From Smallanthus sonchifolius (Eukaryota; Streptophyta; Magnoliopsida; Asterales; Asteraceae), in the NCBI GenBank assembly GCA_023525975.1, contig CM042044.1:11704501-11768500 (forward strand): a stretch of DNA of 64,000 bases. Direction: 5' to 3'. Below, one piece after another: positions 36,537 to 48,629 of this stretch. Numbering within the stretch: position 1 is the first letter of the stretch; the number at the start of each line of letters is the position of its first letter. Both the position numbers and the translations under genes were made by a program. A model generated the notes under the pieces. It worked only from the letters and a program-made list of their open reading frames with translations, made no database searches and was not told where the DNA came from.

Positions 36537-36915
36537 CACTACAAGGAAAACCCTTATGGCAACGACAACTAGCGACGACAACACGTCGCCGATATAGATT
36601 AACAGTAGTGACGCCATGTCATCGCTATAGACTTTTCCAGCTTTTAGGTGTCCCGACGACAAATCGTCTCCATAGGATAAATTAATTTTTTTTTCTTATC
36701 TTTTATTCTGAATTAATATATAAGGAAAATTAATAAAAATAAAATGCCCTAGGTCAAATTAATATTTTTTTACTTTTCTTTTATTCAGATTTATCATAGA
36801 AGGAAAACTAATAAAAAATAAAATGCCCCGTAGCCACGACGAGCCATAGGTTAAATTAATAGTTTTTTTACTTTTAAAATAGAACTAATATATAAGAAAT
36901 TAAATAGATAGTATA
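36537..36915. mobile_element. Degenerate CACTA terminus, unit 2
   Basis: Starts CACTACAAGGAAAACCC. Counterpart of 12273-12650. Confidence 0.65.
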
Positions 36916-37083
36916 CGTCAAATAAAATCTATAATCTAAATTAAATAATATAATTTAATAATTAATTATAAATTTTATAAATTAAATAAAGAGTTAATTG
37001 CATAAATGACCCAAGTGGTTTAATCAAATTGAATGTTTGGCTCACATGTTTTAAAAATTACAAATTTAGCTCAAACATTTGAG

Positions 37084-37210
37084 ACCTATTGCGTATGTGT
37101 ATCGATGTATAACTATGTATATGTATGTGTATGGATACGTGTATGTATATGAATATGTATGTATTGAGTATAACTACGTATATGTATGTGTATGGATGTA
37201 TTGCGTATGT
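37084..37210. repeat. Imperfect TATG microsatellite, unit 2
   Basis: Counterpart of 12820-12946. Confidence 0.8.
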
Positions 37211-37827
37211 ATGGGTTTGGCTGGCGATGGCTTTAATCCATTCGGTAACATGAATATGTCTTACAGTATATGGCACGCAGTGGTGACAATGTACAATACA
37301 CCACCATGGTTATGTATGAAAGAGTCTTCTTTCATGTTGACTTCGCTGATTCCTAAGACCTTTGTTGGATGAGTTGAAAATGTTTTGTGACGAAGGAGTC
37401 GAAATGAAAATGTATCAACCAAAACTATATTCAGGATCAATGATTATCCTGCTCATAACAACTCGTCCGGATGGAGTGGCCAGGGTTATAAAGCATGCCC
37501 TACTTGTAAAATAGACACACCCTTATGCCGTCCTAACCAATAAGATAGCTTTTATTATTCACATACGATTTTTGGATCGCAAGCATAAATAGAGGGAAGA
37601 TCTGTTGTTTAATGGCAAAAAAGATACAAGAGGTCCTCCTAGATGATCAGATAATGAAGGAATACTAGAACAACTAAATAGTCTTCTAGAGCTGGATTAT
37701 TGGTCTTCTCTCGAACTAAAACACAATATCGATGTTATGAAGATGGAAAAAAATGTTGGTGAGAGTTATTGGGTACTTTGGTGGTGAATGAAATATCAAA
37801 AGGCACACACAATGCAAGACAAGACTT
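37211..37827 (+). pseudogene. TNP2 transposase fragment, unit 2
   Basis: Counterpart of 12947-13605 with the same GLAGDGFNPFGNM start and late frameshifts. An extra 45-bp deletion follows 'cgctgattc' near 37351, between short TTC repeats, removing most of the LGLKSPRKGIDVFL segment. Its last part equals the fragment at 29069-29271 on the other strand. Confidence 0.87.
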
Positions 37828-38129
37828 GGAAAAGTTGGGTATACGATAAAATCTATGGCTAACAAATAAAAACAACAAGGTCAGCCAACCACACGCTTCT
37901 TACTCTTTCACACCCGATGATTGAGACCATTTTTGCAAGTTCGTTAGAGGGGTGAGACTAACTGATGGTTTTGGATTGAACTTTAAAAATAAGGTGCATC
38001 CTAACAAATCAAATAGAACCGATTGCTACCGATAGGGGTCCGAGCAGGTCTTATTTCGAATGGTTCAACAACAATCATTGACCCTTGCACCTTCTTTCAA
38101 AAAAATTGTGTACGATCAGTGGATGTAAA

Positions 38130-38709
38130 TGAAAAGAAATTTCCCACAACTTTGTGACAACTTTGTCACAAAACAAAAATAAAAAAGTAACCACAAGATT
38201 TCTTACAATTTCCAGACAAATTTATTAAGTAATTTAACTTATTTATTTAATATAATCGTCGGAATATTGTCGAAACTTACCTACAAAAGGCTTTCGTCGC
38301 TAATTCGTCGGAAAATTAGTCGGGACTTTATCTGAAAAAACATTTCCTACGGATTAGCGACAAAGGTTTTGTGGGATATTTGTCATAATTGGCCGTTAGC
38401 GACAAGTTTTTGACAAAAAATGTGTTTGTTGGAAAACCCTCGTAAGAAATGTATTTTTCGACAAAGTCCTGACTAATTTTCTGATAAATTAGCGACAAAA
38501 GCCTTACGTAGGTAATTTTCGACAATATTCCGACGTTTATATCAAAAAAAAGTTAAATTACTTAATAATTTTGTCGGAAAGTTGTAGGAAATCTTATGGT
38601 TACTTTTTGGTTTTTGTTTTGTCGGAAAGGTGTTGCAAACTTGTGAGAAGTTTCTTTTGTTGGTAACTTGTCAGAAACTTTTGTAAGAAATACGTATGTT
38701 TTCTAGTAG
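38130..38709. mobile_element. Foldback CACTA-like element, unit 2
   Basis: Counterpart of 13905-14484. Inverted arms and 'tttctagtag' end at 38709. Confidence 0.6.
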
Positions 38710-40216
38710 AGAATTTTGTTGATAGGATTTTATCGTTTTAGGGGAATTTCTATGACAGATCAATTAGAATTTTGGGGATAGTATTTTTATAAGATTTCAA
38801 TAGAATCGTCCGTCTCTGGAACACACTCTCCCTATAAACATGTCTTTATTATTAATGTAATAAAAATTACATAAATTTGGATATTTATTATGTGTGCATC
38901 TAGTTTTTTTGTTTTGGCTTCCATATGTTTCAAGCAAATTTTTAGCTTACATTTTTAGGATTTCTTAATCAATTACTTACCTTTGGAACTATTCAACATC
39001 ATATGTTTTAGCGTATGCAAGATTTTCGACATGTTTACTTATGAATAAGTTCATTTGAGTTATATTTTAGGGAAAATCGCCAAAATAAACATGTTGACCA
39101 AATATTTTTACAAATTGAACATTGACTTTGTATAACACCAGAATAATCATACCCAAATGGACCGGTCCAAAGACGCCACGATACCCAACTCGGCAAGCTT
39201 AAGCCGATACCCACCAGGCGGAAACCACCTAGCCCCAAATTTGACTAGCCAACACTACTAAAAAAATAAAAAAATTGAGACAGAAGTTTTGTTAAAAATT
39301 TGTCAGAATTGGCCGTTAGCAACAAGTTTTCGACAAAAAGTGTTTCTTGGAAAAAACCCCGTAGGAAATTATTTTCCGACAAAGTCCTAACTATTTTTTC
39401 GACGAATTAGCGATAAAAGCCTTTCGTCTGTAATTTTTGACAATTTTTCAACCATTATATTAAATAAATAAGTTAACTTACTTAATAAATTTGTCGGAAA
39501 ATTGTGGGAATTCTTGTGGTTACTTTTTGTTTTGTCGCAAAGTTGTTGCAAACTTGTAGAAAATTTTCTTTTGTTGGTAACTTGTCAGAAAATTTTGTTA
39601 AAAATATACATGTTTTTTCTAGTAGTGCGACAAATCTGACTATTATGCAGTCCCACTTAGCCGACATCCACCTATTCGGCACTCATCTAGCCGGCAAAAC
39701 GACGACTGTGTTGAACACATATTACCCTCTGAATGGTTATATATGTAGGACCATGGCACTTTCCAATGTGATTGCACAGTCGGCTAGAAGTTTGTCGAGT
39801 CAGTCCGGTGTGGACAAAGTGTCAATGTTCATTTTATAAAACTTTTGGGTCAACATATTTATTTTGATGATTTTCCCTATACTTTATCTCAAACAAGTCA
39901 AAACATGAATTTTCATAATATAGCAAAGTTAAACCCTAAATCCTAAATTCTTTTATTTGATGACTTAGTTTGTTAAATATTGTGTTCTATATCATAATAA
40001 ATGCATAAAATATTTACAACGTAAGGTAAGAGTTTTCTATATCATAGTTAGTGGTCATCACAGACCGGCTAGCGAGACTAGTTCTGACATGAAATATGAT
40101 TCGCTTCAACGCGGCTTATTTTAACATGTACAAAATATGACTCACTTCAACGAACCCGAGTCCCGTGTGATTTGTTTATAACTTGCCAACTTTAATAATA
40201 TGTGTTAACTTGCCCT
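38710..40216 (+). other. Intron-derived segment upstream of exon 2, form B copy 2
   Basis: Counterpart of 14485-15991. Non-coding; contains the mini-CACTA 39253-39627. Confidence 0.75.
39253..39627. mobile_element. Mini-CACTA, unit 2 (375 bp)
   Basis: CACTACTAAAAA to CTAGTAGTG. Flanks CAA and CGA as in unit 1. Confidence 0.85.
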
Positions 40217-40227
40217 TAGGCATCTCT

Positions 40228-40786
40228 ATGATTGTAAACGAACCGAACGAACACGAACATCGACGTGTTCGCGTTCGTTTATTTAACTTTAACCGACCAC
40301 GAACACGAACACATAATCTAACACATTTTTTTTGTTCAAGTTCGTTCATTAAGAAAATGGAAATGTTCGTGTTCGTTCGTTAAAAGTTAAACGAACGTAA
40401 ATGAACACAAATGAACAAACATAAAACGAACACAAACGAACAAACATAAAAAAAACACAAACGGACATAAATGAACATTAATGAACACACATGAACAAAT
40501 CTAATACTTAATAATTCATCCAAAAATACATGTAAAGTAGTGGTTCAAATGTACATAATTCATAAAAAAAAAAGAACACAAATAAACGAACGTTAATAAA
40601 CGAACATAAATGAACATATATGAACGAACATAAACAAACGTTCACCAACATAAATGAACAAACACGACATGTGTTCATGTTCGTTCATTTAGTTAAACGA
40701 ACAAAAAAAAATTGTTCGTGTTCGTTCGTTTAAACGAACGAACTTCCTGCCGAACAGTTCATGAACGTTCGGTTCATTTACAGGCC
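40228..40786. mobile_element. MITE at the exon B2 splice acceptor
   Basis: Direct repeats TAGGCATCTCT at 40217-40227 and 40787-40797. Same element as 16003-16571, about 10 bp shorter. The right repeat provides the AG acceptor at 40788-40789. Confidence 0.82.
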
Positions 40787-40789
40787 TAG

Positions 40790-41176
40790 GCATCTCTCCT
40801 ACCAATGGTTGCTGGCATTGTACCTGAGGCAACAAATACTGGCACCATGGATTTGCCACAAGTATGGCCACTAAACCTCTCCTTTTCTCCTTTATATCCT
40901 AGAAATCAGACTAGAGAAGCAGTTGGAACCTATTCAAACTCAACAAGCATATCCTTAATAGGGGTACAACAACTAATTTCACCAAATGATTTACAAAGGC
41001 CATCTGAATTCCCTCCAATGAGCAGGCAAGAAAGAATCCTACGTTATTTAGAGAAAAAGAAAACAAGGAAATATGCAATGAAAATAGTAAATTCAAGAAG
41101 GAAAACATATGCACAGACTCGGCCTCGAATACGGGGCAGGTTTGCGGCAAGGAGTTCTCAAACGGATGCACAATAA
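40790..41176 (+). CDS. CCT-motif gene exon 2, form B copy 2 (intact CCT domain)
   Basis: Begins after AG (40788-40789) and reads ASLLPMVAGIVPEAT to TAA 41174-41176, 128 codons. The C-terminal CCT domain spans roughly 41021-41155: MSRQERILRYLEKKKTRKYA, then KIVNSRRKTYAQTRPRIRGR and FAARSS. This is the best preserved CCT domain in the window. CCT domains mediate nuclear import and NF-Y/DNA association in CONSTANS-like and TOC1-like regulators. It is in phase 0 with exon 1 copy 1 (20077), which would give a 242-residue protein across a 20.4-kb intron. Alternatively its exon 1 is lost. The MITE immediately upstream replaces the original polypyrimidine tract. Confidence 0.7.
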   Translation, partial: ASLLPMVAGIVPEATNTGTMDLPQVWPLNLSFSPLYPRNQTREAVGTYSNSTSISLIGVQQLISPNDLQRPSEFPPMSRQERILRYLEKKKTRKYAMKIVNSRRKTYAQTRPRIRGRFAARSSQTDAQ

Positions 41177-42200
41177 CAAAGCAGTTGTTTTAAGTGATCA
41201 ATAAGAAAGCAGATGCAAACTTAAGCGTATATAGATTGCTAAAGAGATGTTTTATATATAAGTAGATTGATTGTACCTTTTTAAAATTCCATTATGAAAT
41301 CAAAGTAGCAATCGGCTAGCCGATTGATTATAAATTACTTTATTTCATATTTATAATCTAACTACCCCTAAAAGAAGGGACATTTTAAACCTATTTACTT
41401 ACCAATTAATGGACTTAGGTTGCATTTTATAAAAAAAAATCATGTTGAAACTCTTCGTATTAGACGCTTCGCCTAGATTTTCTACCGTCAATCTTTGTAG
41501 CAATTTACCAGGTGAGTTCTAGAAACCCCCGTTTACTATTTTACGATGCATGCTTGTTAAAATAACTTATAAATAAAAGGTTACTCTTATGAAACGTACA
41601 AAGGTTTACGAACATCTATGAATGTTATGAATGGTTATAGTGATAATGTTTTTTAAAGTAAGAGGGTATTGTTTTTATGAAGTAATTAGATTGTCTTAAT
41701 CTGTTATGGTTCCTTCGGAGACAGACACTATGTTATGTTTATAGTTTGACAATACCTTTATAGGGGCTTTTGTGACTAGCTAACGGTTGTACAACTTATA
41801 AGAAAGTGATGACGATCGCTTCTGGGTAACGTGACCCCTGTTTATAGTTGTTTTAGCTGTCTATGGAAGTGAGACCATAGAGGTAAAATGTTGTGACGGT
41901 CTATGGTGGTGAGACTTTAGGGGCAATACGAACGTTTACGAAATGCCGCAGATCTAAACTTTAATATATGACTTATGATGTATGTTTAATTTTATATAAG
42001 TTTATATGTTTTATGCTTAAATCCCTCTTCACAAGTTTTGTAGCCCAATAGCATACATAAATATAAATAGACTTAATGGACTTGACCCAAGACTAATATC
42101 GTATGATTTGAGTTTTATAGGTTTCTAACATTAACCCCTTAAAGATTCTGCCATTCATTGAGTTTAGGATTAACTTAACTTATATGATTGTGCACTCCAC
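41177..42200. other. Downstream flank of exon B2, LTR-like
   Basis: Counterpart of 16980-17990. No gene. Confidence 0.5.
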
Positions 42201-42580
42201 ACTTCCTACAGATGAAAGTTTATTTGGTCTCGTGTAAATCTCAATTACATAAAACAACTAATGAAATTAAAACTATAAACACACATACACGCACGTGTGC
42301 ATAGGAGTTACATGGAACCTCACGATTATTAAGAATGATTACTAAAAAACTTAGAATAACGATGTGGTGCTAGTATCCAAAATCTTACATGCATTGATAA
42401 TTACACTCCGTGATATAAAATTTTCACGAAGTGGCATTTTTGTAAATAAGTGGAACACTAATAGTTTATGTATTTAGTGATTACGCTACATGTGTGACTA
42501 TCATGGGCGAAACATTTAATGGGCCAGAGGGGCTAGCCTCTATTTTTCTGCTAAGAAATATTGATTTCGGCCCTATAAGT
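42201..42580. other. Non-coding spacer, unit 2
   Basis: Counterpart of 17991-18370. Nothing recognised. Confidence 0.5.
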
Positions 42581-42588
42581 TTATTTTA

Positions 42589-43198
42589 GGGGCAATTTCA
42601 TATAGTCTCTTACAAACTTGAAAAATATTATATATGCCCAGAAAATATGATATATATACCCTTACAAATAGGTAATAATATCATTTATATTCTCATTTCA
42701 TTAAAAACCATTTAAAATATGACTATTTTTCTCTTATTTCTCTAGAGTTTAATATTTCATATTTACTAATTTTAATATTGAAATTTCGTATTTACACATT
42801 TTCAACTTTAAAATTTTATATTTAACCATAAAAAATAGTTTTCTCAAAATACTATTTTGAATTTTTCTCATTGTTTTTTATAATTTTACGAATTTTGTTT
42901 TATAGCATTAACATTCTGTAACTTTCTCTCAATCATTCCTTCTGAATTGGTGCCTTCTGAATGGGTTTGGAGAACCTAGATAGTCGCCATCAAGAATAGG
43001 AGAACAAGTGATCTTTTACGTATTGGATAAAACAAAAAAAAAGTAGGTTATAAAAACTCATATAATGGATAAAGGTAGAATGGTCATAAATTTTCAAATT
43101 ATTTAATTTGGGTATATATGACATTTTTAGTTTTGGTTGAGTATATATAATATTTACCCATGTTTGTAAGGCTATATATATATATATGATATTATCCC
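42589..43198. mobile_element. MITE-like element, unit 2
   Basis: Flanked by ttatttta at 42581-42588 and 43200-43207. Counterpart of 18379-18984. Confidence 0.65.
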
Positions 43199-43207
43199 TT
43201 TATTTTA

Positions 43208-44246
43208 TATTATTTATAGCGTTTGGGCCCTTCTAATCCAGATCTTTTATAAAGAAAAGTTCTTTTTACTGCTGGTCACCGGTGCAGTCTTTAAGACCGG
43301 TAGCATTTGACCCGTTAGTCAAGACTTGTAGTTTATGTTGTTTAAATAAAAAGCCCTGTAAAATATGTAGGGTTCGATGCATAATAGTGAAATGTAAATT
43401 ATGTATGAATTGATGATTGTATACTTTATGGTAAAATATGATATTTATTAAAATGTCCCTCCAATATCTTTTATAAGTATAGATATGTATAAATTGATGA
43501 TTGTATACTTTATTGTAGAGGTAAGATCAAATACAAATCCCCGTTAGCCTAAAAAAATATATGAAATAATCTGGGCATTTGATTATAATGGTGTTGTTAT
43601 GTGGCTATTGAATACACGTAGTGTTGACATGCGATCATGTCTAAAAATGGTATATTGATTAATGGGTGTCAATTTTGAAATAAATTTAATAATTGAGATT
43701 ATTTTTTGTCAATTTTGGAATTAATTTAAAGTTAATAATGGCAGAGAGTTACACTTATACATGTGTCGTGTTCTTATTAATTCCTACGTAGCTAAAATCT
43801 ATGTGTACCGGAACCCGACTTATTTATTGTAATCATTGTTACATACACCACATGTGTGTTATACACCAAATTAATGTGATATCCATGACACTTTAAATGT
43901 TTTAACCCTATATACAAAACCTTTGTGGTTCAACTAGGGTTATCTAAATTTGAACTCTGATCTACTTACCTACAACAAGTTTCTTATAAGAAAGTAACCC
44001 TAATTAGTAATTAAATGATGCACAAATATTGCATACAACCTTTAACCAAAAGGCTTGCAGACACAAACGCCAAAGCATGTGAATATTAGAATCAAAGAGG
44101 GGATGATGATGGGCCCCATAGAAGCTTTAATGGTCTTCTTGAATTGTTACCCCACCAGAAGCCCATGTAGCCACAAGATTATTTAGTAGTCTCTCCTCAG
44201 CCACCCACAAACCCTTCACTTTTCTTTGATTCACCCTTTACCAGCA
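43208..44246 (+). promoter_or_regulatory. Upstream region of exon 1 copy 2
   Basis: Counterpart of 18994-20035. Probable promoter region. No specific operator-like site claimed. Confidence 0.4.
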
Positions 44247-44255
44247 TATATAAAG
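44247..44255 (+). promoter_or_regulatory. TATA box of CCT-motif gene copy 2
   Basis: TATATAAAG, ending 32 bp before the ATG at 44288. Confidence 0.65.
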
Positions 44256-44287
44256 ACCCCCAGATATTTGCTAAAACAGTAAAACAA

Positions 44288-44629
44288 ATGGAGGGTGATA
44301 ATTCATCTATTTTTGGCCATGGTTTTAATATGTGTCACACTGCAGCCACAATGCCTTGTTCATGTACCAACCCCATGACCAGGTGGTACAATAATGTACT
44401 GCTAAATTACCAAAGAACCCCTGAAAATACCAGCTATGGTTTTTCACATGCAAGCAATCTTGTTAATCCTTCTTTTCATGTAGAAAATAATCAGGAAGCT
44501 AGTGAGCAAATGGCTATAAATGAAATTGATTCTTGGTTGCTGTCTGACCCTTATAATGATCAGATTGATGGGAGCTTGAATATTAGAAGTTATAACTACA
44601 ATATTCAGAAGCAAACTCAGGGTTTTCAG
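44288..44629 (+). CDS. CCT-motif regulator, exon 1, copy 2
   Basis: 114 residues, donor CAG|GTAAAC at 44629/44630, phase 0. Differs from copy 1 by four substitutions, all amino-acid changing (Y9F, V22M, D76A, T80I), with no silent change noticed. Downstream it can join form C2 (46161) for a 170-residue CCT-less protein, or form A3 (50080) for a 252-residue protein with a CCT domain whose last part is frame-shifted. This is the most complete gene arrangement in the window: promoter, exon 1 and an open CCT exon within 6.3 kb. Whether it is expressed cannot be told from sequence. Confidence 0.72.
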
Positions 44630-46160
44630 GTAAACTACAATAGAAGTTATATGTGGTCAATCTTCAGCACCTGCTAGTTTATAAAATGAAAGGTTTTCAG
44701 TCTTTTTTTTAATGAAAAAGTTAATACTCATAAAAACTGACTCATAGTTCTCTTAAGATCATCTCTAGAGATCATATCCAAGGGTTTTCTTGTTCTTCTT
44801 TTTCTTTTTTTGCGCGCTAATTTCTTGATCCGATTTTGGATTTATTTCATATTTCTCAAAGAATAAACAACCTTTTTATTTCCCTTAGATGAGCTTAAGG
44901 TTGTAGCATGCACTAGATAATTTTCATTTGCGAATTTGAATGAAGAAAAGTTTTCCCATATGTGTATCATGGGCAAGCATATTACATGGCATGAGAGGTA
45001 TGTTCTGATTTTCCCTTTACATTGAATGTCATAAGATTCTCTCATTCTAGAGATTCATGAGCATTTCCTCTGAAATCTCTACTCTAATGGTATGGTTTTA
45101 TTATCATGCATGTGGATTGAAATACAGACACTTCTTTTAACACAAAATATAGACAATAATGATAAGTGTGACAAATTGAAGTATTTAAAGCAATTATGAA
45201 TTAACAGTGAGGTGTGACTTGAATGTTCAAACCTTTTATATAGACACACTTCTAGAACAACGAGTATCAAAACTAAAAAAATTCTAAAACCCTAATTTTG
45301 AGGATACGGGAAATTTCTATGGCAGATTCGTTAGGATTTTGGGGATAGGATTTTTATAAGATTCCAACATAATCGTCCGTCGCTGGAACGCTCTCCTTAT
45401 AAACATGTCTTTGTTATTAACGTAATAAAAATTACATAAATTTGGATCTTCCCTATGATGTATTACGTGTGCATCTAATTTTTTTGTTTTGCCTTCTATA
45501 TGCTTCAAACAAATTTTTAGCTTACATTTTTTACGATTTTTTAATCAATTACTTACCTTTGGAACTGTTCTTAATCATATATTTTAGCGTATGCGATATT
45601 TCCGACAAGGTCACTTATGAATAAGTTAATTTGAGTAATATTTTAGGGAAAATCACCAAAACAAACATGTTAACCCAAGATTATTACAAATTGAACATTG
45701 ATTTTTTATCCACACCCAAATAAACATATCCAATTAAATGGTTAAAATCGACTCCCACCTAACCGGCAACCACCTAGCCGCAAATTGACTAGTCATTGAT
45801 CATTTTGATAATTTTTGGGTCTAACATGTTTATTTTGATAATTTCCCTATATTTAATTCTCAAACGAGTCAAAACATGAATTTTCTTGATAGGTTAAAGT
45901 TAAACCATAAATCCTAAATTCTTTTATTTAATATTTTAGATTGTTAAATATTGTCTTCTATGTAAAAGTAGACCAAAAAAAATGTTAGTGGTCAACCTAA
46001 ACCGGCTAGCGCGACTTGTTTTGACATGTACTAAATATGATTCGCTTCAACGAGGCTTGTTTTGACATGTACTAAATATGAATCACTTCAATGAACCCGA
46101 GCCCACTATGATGTGTTTATATCTTGCCGAATTTAATAATATGTGTTAACTTTCCCATAG
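44630..46160 (+). other. Intron 1 of CCT-motif gene copy 2 (to exon C2)
   Basis: Donor GTAAAC, acceptor ATAG at 46157-46160. Slightly shorter than copy 1, partly from a deletion near 45960. Confidence 0.65.
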
Positions 46161-46331
46161 GCATCTCTCCTACCGATGGTTGCTGCCACTGTACCCGAAG
46201 CAACAAATACTGGCATCATGGATTTGCCACAAGTATATCCTGGAAATCTGATTAGAGAAGCGGTTGGAAGCTATTCAAACTCAATAGACATATCCACAGT
46301 AGGGGTACAACAACTAATTTCACCAAATTGA
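46161..46331 (+). CDS. CCT-motif gene exon 2, form C copy 2 (truncated, no CCT domain)
   Basis: Same as 21985-22155, 56 codons plus TGA 46329-46331, open and apparently unchanged between the units. In phase with exon 1 copy 2. The preserved reading frame in both units is the only hint of function. Confidence 0.6.
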   Translation, partial: ASLLPMVAATVPEATNTGIMDLPQVYPGNLIREAVGSYSNSIDISTVGVQQLISPN

Positions 46332-46516
46332 AGTATTTATTGCAATTATTAATTAAGAGTGCGGTGTGACTTCAATGTCCAAACCATCAAAATTTTGCAC
46401 CTTTTCTCAGTTTTATATAGACACACTTCTAGAACAACGAGTATCACCGACAAATGACAAAAACTATAACCCTAATTTTGATGATAGAATTTCATTTTTT
46501 TGGGGGAATTTCTATG

Positions 46517-48626
46517 CACTACAACAGTATCACCCTATCCCGACGATTTTTTTTGACCCTTTAGCGACGACTTGTCTTCGGGATAGCCTATACCGACGAC
46601 ATGTCGTCGGTATTGTCTCGTCCCAATAGCCTAGATTGTCGTCGGGATAGGTCAGCCTATACCGACGACTTTTCGTCGCTATAGGGTTTAATTAAAAAAG
46701 AAATTCTATACCGACGACATGTCATCGGTATAGAGTCCAACCCTGTACCGACAACATGTCGTCGGTACAGGTTGACCCTATTCCGACGACATGTCGTCGG
46801 TATAGGGTTTTCTGTTTTTTTTTAATAATTTTTGAAAAAGACCTATAGCGACGACATGGCGACGGTATATGGTTTTTTGTTTTTTTTTAAATTATTGAAA
46901 AAGGCCTATAGCGACGACATGTCGTCGGTATAAGGTTTTTTTTTAATAATTTTTTTAAAAAGGCCTATAGCGACGACATGTCGTCGGTATAGAGTTTTTT
47001 GTTTTTTTAATAATTTTTTAAAAAGGCCTATAGCGACGACATGTCGTCGGTATAGGGTTCTTTGTTTTTTTAATAATTTTTTAAAAAGGCCTATAGCGAC
47101 GACATGTCGTCGGTATAAGTCTTTTCTGTTTTTTTTTATTTTTTAATTTTTAATATTTTATCTAGAACAATTTGGAGGAGTTTTGGAGGATTCTAGGTGT
47201 TAAGGTCTGTCGTCTGTTTTCCCTATTTCTTCGCGCTGCACCCTATGGCGATGACATGTCGTCGGCATAGGCCCGCATGTCGTTGGCACAGGTAGCCTAT
47301 GCCGACGACTTGTCGTCGGTATAGGGTTCGTAGAATGTTGACTAGTCAATAAAGGTAAAAAAACCCTATCCCGACGACATGTCGTATCCATAGGGTTTTC
47401 GAAAAAAAATTTTAATTTTAAAAAAAAATTTACCGACGGAAATTGAATAAATAAAAAAAAGAAAATCAAAATTAACCTATAGCGCTATTGGGAAATTGAC
47501 ATGTCGTCGCTATAGGGTTTTTCCAGAATTTTTTTTAATTTAAAAAAAAATTGATCGACGGAAATTGATTAAATAAAAAAACAAAAAGAAAATAAAAATT
47601 AACCGAACGACCAGACGATTACTTAAGCAGACGAGTATGATTTACGGTTACTTCGGTAGATAGTATGTTTACGGCTGCGTATGTAGACGGTAGTGCTTTT
47701 ACGATGCTACGGCTGCTTAATGCAGACCGGTATGATTTACGGCCACATACGTAGACAGTAGGTGCTATTACGATGCTACGGCTGCATAATAGTCGGAAGG
47801 GAAATGACTACTTCAAAATTTTGGTTTTCACCTATACCGACGACATGTCGTCGGTATAGGGTTAGTAGGATGTTGACTAGTCAATAAAGGTTTTCCAGAA
47901 TTTTTTTTAATTTAAAAAAAAATTTTGACCGACGGAAATTGATTAAATAAAAAGAAAATCAAAATGAACCTATAGCGACGACATGTCGTCGGTATAGGTT
48001 TTCCCCAGAAATTCATTGTGCGCCAGATTTCCCTCCAATCTGCCTCAACCCTATAGCGACGACACATTCAAAATTTTGGTTTTCACCTATACCGACGACG
48101 TGTCGTCGGTATAGGGTTCGTAGGATTTTGACTAGTCAATAAAGGTAAAAACCCTATACCGACGACATGTCGTCATCATAGGGTTTTTCAGAATTTTTTT
48201 TAATTTAAAAAAAAAATTTTGACCAACGGAAATTGATTAAATTAAAAAAACAAAAAGAAAATCAAAATTAGCCTATAGCGACGACATGTCGTTACCATAG
48301 GGTTTTTCAGAATTTTTTTTAATTTAAAAAAAAAAATTTGACCGACGAAAATTGATTAAATAAAAAAAACAAAAAGAAAATCAAAATTAACCTATAGCGA
48401 CGACATGTAGTCGCTATAGGTTTTCCCCAAAAATTCACTGGGCGTCAGTTTTCCCTCCAATCTGCCTCAACCCTATAGCAACGACATGTCGTCGCTATAG
48501 GTTGTCCCATTCAAAATTTTGGTTTTCACCTATACCGACGACATGTTGTCGGTATAGGGTGACCTATGCCGACGACAAGTGTCGTCGGTATAGGCGACGT
48601 CGGCACAGGGTCATTTCCTTGTAGTG
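46517..48626. mobile_element. Non-autonomous CACTA element, unit 2/3 (2110 bp)
   Basis: CACTACAA at 46517 and TTGTAGTG at 48626, ATG duplication at 46514-46516 and 48627-48629. Same insertion site as 22341-25356, but the internal 690-bp repeat is deleted (junction near 47163-47166) and about 600 bp of other subterminal-type repeats is present (47480-48170). These include a unique stretch near 47600-47800 with repeated 'acgatgctacggctgc'. CGACGACATGTCGTCG palindromes are abundant (46595-48000). Confidence 0.9.
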
Positions 48627-48629
48627 ATG

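Larger units (their letters stand above)
24283..47165. repeat. Tandem duplication unit 2
   Basis: Second copy of the unit. It differs from unit 1 by scattered substitutions and indels. Examples are a 45-bp deletion in the TNP2 remnant near 37351, absence of the 53-bp duplication seen at 3283, and a large internal deletion in its CACTA element, which is where the boundary to unit 3 is placed. Confidence 0.93.

Noticed and set aside
40805..41171. Minus-strand open frames opposite exon 2 copies
   Set aside because: Antisense shadow of the CCT exon.
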